A DNA stretch of 20,000 bases from Acidobacteriota bacterium (GTDB lineage: Bacteria > Acidobacteriota > Thermoanaerobaculia > Multivoradales > JAHEKO01): assembly GCA_027296385.1 (NCBI GenBank), contig JAPUJD010000292.1:1-20000 (forward strand), written 5' to 3'. The notes under the pieces are model-generated. The model had not been told where the DNA came from. It did no database searches and was given only the letters and a program-made list of their open reading frames with translations. A program made the position numbers and the translations under genes. Positions within the stretch are counted from its first letter, which is position 1; each line of letters opens with the position of its first letter. This document shows positions 14,987-20,000 of this stretch, piece after piece.

Positions 14987-16585
14987 ATGAGATCCTCTGA
15001 CGACGACCAACCGACTGCTGCGCGCGGGATCGAGCTAGCCGGCCTGGCAGCTGTCGCTGCCCTCTTCCTGGCCCTCTTTCGCCAGTGGAACCTCCAGGTC
15101 GACGACGCCTTCATCTCCTTCCGCTACGCCGAGAACTGGAGCGGCGGTCGGGGACTGGTCTACAACCCGGGCGAGGTGGTAGAGGGTTTTTCGAACCCGC
15201 TGTGGGTGGCGCTCCTCGCCACGGGGAAGCTTGTCGGCCTACCCGTCGAGCTCGCCGCCACTCTGCTGGGCCTGGCCGCTGGACTCGCATCGCTGGGGTT
15301 GGTCTACGCCGGCTGCCGCCGCTGGCTCGGCACTGGCGCTCTCGCTGCCCTCGGGGCAACGCTCTCGCTGGCAGCCAGCGTCAGCTGGACCTTCTGGGCC
15401 AACTCGGGTCTCGAGACGCCGCTCTTTGGCCTGCTAGTGACCGCTACCTGGCTCGTGTTCTGGGGGCCGGCGGCGACGTCCAATCGAGGTGCTATCCAAC
15501 TCGGCATTCTCGCCGCAATGCTCGCCCTGACGCGCCCGGAGGGCATCGCAGTGGCGGCGGCGTTACCGTTCGCTCTCGCCTGGCTGCGGCGGCCACCACC
15601 GGCGGTCGTGCTGCGTTGCGTGGCGGTAGGGTGGGGCCTGCTTCTGGTACTGCTGGCAGTGCGGCTGTGGTACTACGGAGCGGCGCTGCCCAACCCCTAC
15701 TACGCCAAGGTCGAGCTCACACTGTCTTCCATGGCTCGCGGTTTCGAGTACTGCTGGCGTTGGGGGCTGGCCGAGGGGGTCTTGTTGCTGGCGCCGCTCT
15801 GGTTGCTCGCCCCGGCCAAGAGTCGTCGCTTGGCGAGCCTGTTGGCGGTTCTGGCCGGCTATCTCGTGTTTGTCGTGTGGGCCGGTGGCGACGGCCTCTA
15901 CCGCTATCGCTTCGGCGCCCATGTGCTGCCCCTCATGGCCCTCGCCCTCGGTGCCGGCCTCGAGCGAGCGATGGCGCACTCTCGCGCCGGGGCGCTCGCC
16001 GCCGTCGCTCTCTTGCTCGCGGCCCTGTCCTGGCCTTGGTTGGCGGCGCGCGGCGACTTCTTCGCCGGCCGGTCGCTGGCGCACTGGCAGCGCAACGAGG
16101 AGCGCTGGTCGCTGATCGGCCGCGCGCTGGCGAGCACGACCCCGCCCGACTTGACACTTGCGACCAACGTGGCGGGACGGCTGCCGTTCTACTCCCGCCG
16201 CCCGAACCTCGACCTGCTCGGCCTGACCGATTCGGTCATCGCGCGCACCCCGGTGACTCGGTTCGGCTCGGGCTACGCCGGTCACGAGAAGGCCAATCCC
16301 GGCTACGTGCTGGAGCGAGCGCCAGACCTGATCTATTTCTCGGTGCTCGACGGACTGCCACCTGATCGCTTCACCCGGCTCGACGACCTTGCCCGGCACC
16401 TGGATGATTCGCCGCTCTATCGTTACGGCTCGCTGCTGGCAGCTCCGGAATTTCGCGCGCGTTACCGGCCCGCTTTCCTCGACGTCGGCCTGCCCGACCG
16501 TGCCAACGTCCTCGTTCGCGTCGACGGTGCGGCGCGGCGGATGCACCTCGAGTCACTGGCCGTGGCCGAGTGGCACCGCTACTGA
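14987..16585 (+). CDS. Polytopic membrane protein, GT-C glycosyltransferase-like
   Basis: This protein of about 532 residues has some ten hydrophobic helices in residues 18-360, then a soluble C-terminal domain of about 170 residues. Near the N-terminus, after the first helix, the first periplasmic loop carries VDDAFISFRYAENWSGG and NPGEVVEGFSNPLW. An acidic pair followed by an Arg in this loop is the hallmark of GT-C enzymes that use polyprenyl-phosphate sugars. The loop resembles that of mycobacterial arabinofuranosyltransferase AftB-like proteins. The C-terminal part contains GRLPFYSRRPNLDLLGLTD and GHEKANPGYVLE, also seen in such proteins. Sugar and acceptor are unknown. The start may be the ATG at 14987 or the GTG at 14984; GGAG is directly adjacent, so neither is well supported. 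It is followed by a convergent pccB. Confidence 0.7.
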   Translation: MRSSDDDQPTAARGIELAGLAAVAALFLALFRQWNLQVDDAFISFRYAENWSGGRGLVYNPGEVVEGFSNPLWVALLATGKLVGLPVELAATLLGLAAGLASLGLVYAGCRRWLGTGALAALGATLSLAASVSWTFWANSGLETPLFGLLVTATWLVFWGPAATSNRGAIQLGILAAMLALTRPEGIAVAAALPFALAWLRRPPPAVVLRCVAVGWGLLLVLLAVRLWYYGAALPNPYYAKVELTLSSMARGFEYCWRWGLAEGVLLLAPLWLLAPAKSRRLASLLAVLAGYLVFVVWAGGDGLYRYRFGAHVLPLMALALGAGLERAMAHSRAGALAAVALLLAALSWPWLAARGDFFAGRSLAHWQRNEERWSLIGRALASTTPPDLTLATNVAGRLPFYSRRPNLDLLGLTDSVIARTPVTRFGSGYAGHEKANPGYVLERAPDLIYFSVLDGLPPDRFTRLDDLARHLDDSPLYRYGSLLAAPEFRARYRPAFLDVGLPDRANVLVRVDGAARRMHLESLAVAEWHRY

Positions 16586-16631
16586 TGGATTGGCTCGATC
16601 TCGGCCCGCAGCCTGGCCAGCCAGTCCGCTA

Positions 16632-16651
16632 CGGCAAAGCGGGCTTTGCCG
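16632..16651. terminator. Hairpin between convergent genes, possible bidirectional terminator
   Basis: An 8-bp perfect stem (CGGCAAAG 16632-16639 with CTTTGCCG 16644-16651) closes a CGGG tetraloop. It lies 46 bases after the membrane-protein stop and 10 bases after the stop of the convergent carboxylase gene. There is no T-run on either side, so termination would rest on stem strength or on Rho. Confidence 0.45.
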
Positions 16652-16661
16652 CACCCGAGCG

Positions 16662-18233
<1,572 letters not shown>

Positions 18234-18282
18234 CGGATTGTCGCGGGGCGCGCAAGGAGGCGCGTTGCGTTGATGGTGGCAC

Positions 18283-18288
18283 ATCATA
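18283..18288 (-). promoter_or_regulatory. Candidate -10 element for the carboxylase gene
   Basis: TATGAT on the minus strand matches five of six -10 bases and would give a leader of about 43 bases to the ATG at 18233. The -35 region is poor. It falls in the 99-base divergent region shared with the TldD-like gene, for which no clear promoter is visible. Confidence 0.25.
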
Positions 18289-18332
18289 TGAGACAAACTC
18301 CAGGCGACTCCGGCCGTTTGATGGAGGGGCCG

Positions 18333-19682
18333 ATGCCCGGCGGCGGCCCCCGATCGCCACCCTCGCTCATGCCACTCACCAACCTAGAGACACGAGGAAT
18401 CGCGCGCTGTCTCGCTCAGATCGCCGAACGCCCACAAGATCACGTCGATGCCTTCTTCGAGGTGGAAGCACAGTACCGCCTCTCCGGCTCGCAAGGCCAG
18501 CTGAGCATCGAAAGCCGGCTAGAGCGCGGGCTGGCGGTCCGGCTGTTGCGCGAGCGGCACAGTTGGCTGGCTTCGAGCGACGAGATCTCCCCGGACCTCT
18601 TCGCCCAAGCCGTGGCCCGCGTCGCTCGGGCGCGACCGAGCGCCGTCGCGCCGCCGCCGAGAACGCTGGCGGCCGGCGAGGTCACCCCCGGCGATCACGA
18701 CCGTCTGCGCTGGTTCGTGAATGCAGTGGAGAGCTCCATCCAGCGCCGGCACGCCGCGTTCCCCATCGACTGGGATCTTTGCTCGCACGACCGCTGGAGC
18801 CGGGTGATTGGCGCCATGCTGTCGCCCACTCAGCAGGACGAGAGCTTCTTCAGCCTGGCCGTCCGAACCCCTTGGGCGAGGTGGGGCACACTCTTGCTCG
18901 ATCTCGACGCGGCCAGCGTCGAAGCGGTGGCGGCCTCGTTGACCTCCCTCTTTCGGGCGCAAAGGGCGCCGGCGAGCCCGTCGGGCCGCGCCCGGTTGGT
19001 GCTCGGACCTGACGCCGCCGCGGTCCTGCTCCACGAAGCCGTAGCTCACGCCCTGGAGACAGATACTCTGGCGCTGACCGGCGACCCGGCCGCGGCGATC
19101 GGCGTCGAGCTCGGGGCGGAGGTCCTGAGCGTGGTCGACAACCCGGCCGGTGCCGTCGAACGGGTGAGCCGCACGGTGGATGACGAGGGCATGCCCGTCG
19201 TGAGTCGCTGGTTGCTGCGGGCCGGCGTCGTCGAACAACCACTGGCCGATCTCTTCATGGGCGCCGCCTCGGAGCGATTGACTCCGGGTGCGGCGCGCCG
19301 CGGCAACCGTCACCTGGCGCCCGTACCTCGCTCGACTCATCTCGAGCTACTCCCCGGAGAAGTCGATCGGGAGGCCTTGCTGGCAGAGTGCGGCGACGGT
19401 CTCTATGTGCCGGAACTCTCGTGCGGCAGCCTAGACCCGCTGTCCGGTGAGCTGCGGCTCGATTTCCCCTACGCGCGGCTCGTCGCGGGCGGTCACGCGG
19501 GCGGCCTGAGCGGTCCGGGGCGGATCCAAGGCCCGCTCCTCGAGATGCTCGGTGCCGTCGCCAGGGTGGCCGACGACGTGGCTCCAGCGGGCGCAGGTTG
19601 GTGTGCCAAGGGCGGGCATCGGCTGGCGGTCTGGGCGAGCGCCCCATCCCTTCTGCTAACGAACGCTCGGGTGTTAGCGTGA
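18333..19682 (+). CDS. tldD: TldD-family metalloprotease
   Basis: TldD/TldE form a Zn-dependent protease complex that cleaves unfolded or modified peptides, known from microcin B17 maturation and CcdA breakdown. This protein has about 449 residues. Zn ligands are visible as H234 and H238 in HEAVAHALETD (HExxH) and C424 in GWCAKGG, matching the His-His-Cys set of E. coli TldD. The N-terminal domain (VDAFFEVEAQYRLSG and ERGLAVRLLRERHSW) is divergent but has the expected pattern. The start at 18333 is supported by GGAGG 5 bases upstream; ATG at 18369 or the open frame from 18270 are alternatives. It overlaps the next gene by 4 bases (GTGA), and that gene is its likely heterodimer partner. Substrate is unknown. 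Confidence 0.88.
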   Translation: MPGGGPRSPPSLMPLTNLETRGIARCLAQIAERPQDHVDAFFEVEAQYRLSGSQGQLSIESRLERGLAVRLLRERHSWLASSDEISPDLFAQAVARVARARPSAVAPPPRTLAAGEVTPGDHDRLRWFVNAVESSIQRRHAAFPIDWDLCSHDRWSRVIGAMLSPTQQDESFFSLAVRTPWARWGTLLLDLDAASVEAVAASLTSLFRAQRAPASPSGRARLVLGPDAAAVLLHEAVAHALETDTLALTGDPAAAIGVELGAEVLSVVDNPAGAVERVSRTVDDEGMPVVSRWLLRAGVVEQPLADLFMGAASERLTPGAARRGNRHLAPVPRSTHLELLPGEVDREALLAECGDGLYVPELSCGSLDPLSGELRLDFPYARLVAGGHAGGLSGPGRIQGPLLEMLGAVARVADDVAPAGAGWCAKGGHRLAVWASAPSLLLTNARVLA

Positions 19683-20000
19683 GCGCGGCCAAGCTGGCCC
19701 GGGCGTTGGTGGACCGCCTGAGCAGCCGGGGTTACGGTGCGGCCGAAGTGCTGACCAAGCAGGGGCGGACCCGGCGTAGTGAGCTCAGTGCGCAAGGACC
19801 GGTCTCGGTGCTTACCGTCGAGAGCGGCTGGGCCGTGCGCGCCGGTGGCAGTGATGGATCTTTCTTTTGCTGCGGCACTGGCGCGCCGCCGGCTGGGGGG
19901 TCCTGGCCCGAGCCCACCGGCGTGCCTCTCCGGTTGCCGGAGCCCAAGGACGGGCCACAGGGAGGGGGAGGGAGCGAAGGCGACGTGGCCCTGATGGTCG
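19679..20000 (+). CDS. TldE/PmbA-family protein, partial (5' end only)
   Basis: About 107 residues are in the window before the edge cuts the gene. The start is GTG, overlapping the tldD stop as GTGA. It begins SAAKLARALVDRLSSRGYGAAEVLTKQG, the N-terminal pattern of TldD/TldE proteins (a helix with Ala/Arg, then a strand with xAEVxxxxG). It continues with strands SVLTVESGWAVRAG. The region from about residue 60 is Gly/Pro-rich and less typical. The HExxH motif would lie outside the window, so whether it is the inactive TldE partner or a second TldD cannot be seen. Its position right after tldD favours TldE. Confidence 0.7.
   Translation, partial: MSAAKLARALVDRLSSRGYGAAEVLTKQGRTRRSELSAQGPVSVLTVESGWAVRAGGSDGSFFCCGTGAPPAGGSWPEPTGVPLRLPEPKDGPQGGGGSEGDVALMV

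Noticed and set aside
18234..18296. N-terminal extension of PccB from 18296
   Set aside because: The extra 21 residues (His/Cys/Pro-rich) do not resemble the family N-terminus and would run through the candidate -10 element and into the divergent upstream region.

Overview
The window looks like chromosomal DNA of a high-GC, Gram-negative bacterium. Outer-membrane proteins, a TonB/ExbB/ExbD set and OmpA show a double envelope. GC-rich codon use, PATAN (DUF4388) and serine/threonine-kinase-like proteins, and a histone-H1-like Lys/Ala protein suggest Acidobacteriota (Thermoanaerobaculia-like) or a neighbouring group such as Myxococcota. This assignment is inference; no rRNA or tRNA gene is present to settle it. 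Coding density is high and no gene-free stretch exceeds about 200 bases.

Positions 118-7113, minus strand: an envelope cluster read from right to left. It runs exbB, exbD, exbD, tonB, a PATAN/DUF4388 protein, a secreted TPR/coiled-coil protein and a predicted outer-membrane barrel. Spacing is tight, with 4-nt and 1-nt overlaps and 10-30 nt gaps, except for a 123-nt gap before the TPR gene. An OmpA-family protein follows behind its own likely promoter and ends at a good rho-independent terminator. The order recalls Tol-Pal and Ton systems (inner-membrane motor, periplasm-spanning TonB, TPR protein, peptidoglycan-binding OmpA) but has extra, unassigned parts. It is the best candidate here for a little-described system.

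Positions 7313-8593, minus strand: yebC then ruvC, a common housekeeping pair. Positions 8715-13136, plus strand: a large membrane-anchored fusion of a degenerate receiver domain with a protein pseudokinase, then accD and folC. A striking long palindrome (10871-10960) covers the pseudokinase stop codon and ends 11 bases before the accD start. Positions 13206-14842, minus strand: glyA and a Lys/Ala-rich H1-like protein built on a 12-base tandem repeat. Positions 14987-16585, plus strand: a polytopic GT-C-like membrane protein. Positions 16662-18233, minus strand: a PccB-type acyl-CoA carboxylase beta subunit, divergent from a TldD/TldE-type protease pair (18333 to the window end). The second member of that pair is cut by the window edge.

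Most genes are ordinary housekeeping. The points worth following are the palindrome, the REC-pseudokinase fusion, the extended Ton/Tol-like cluster with its orphan barrel, the repeat-built proteins, and the Cys at the substrate-specificity position of PccB.
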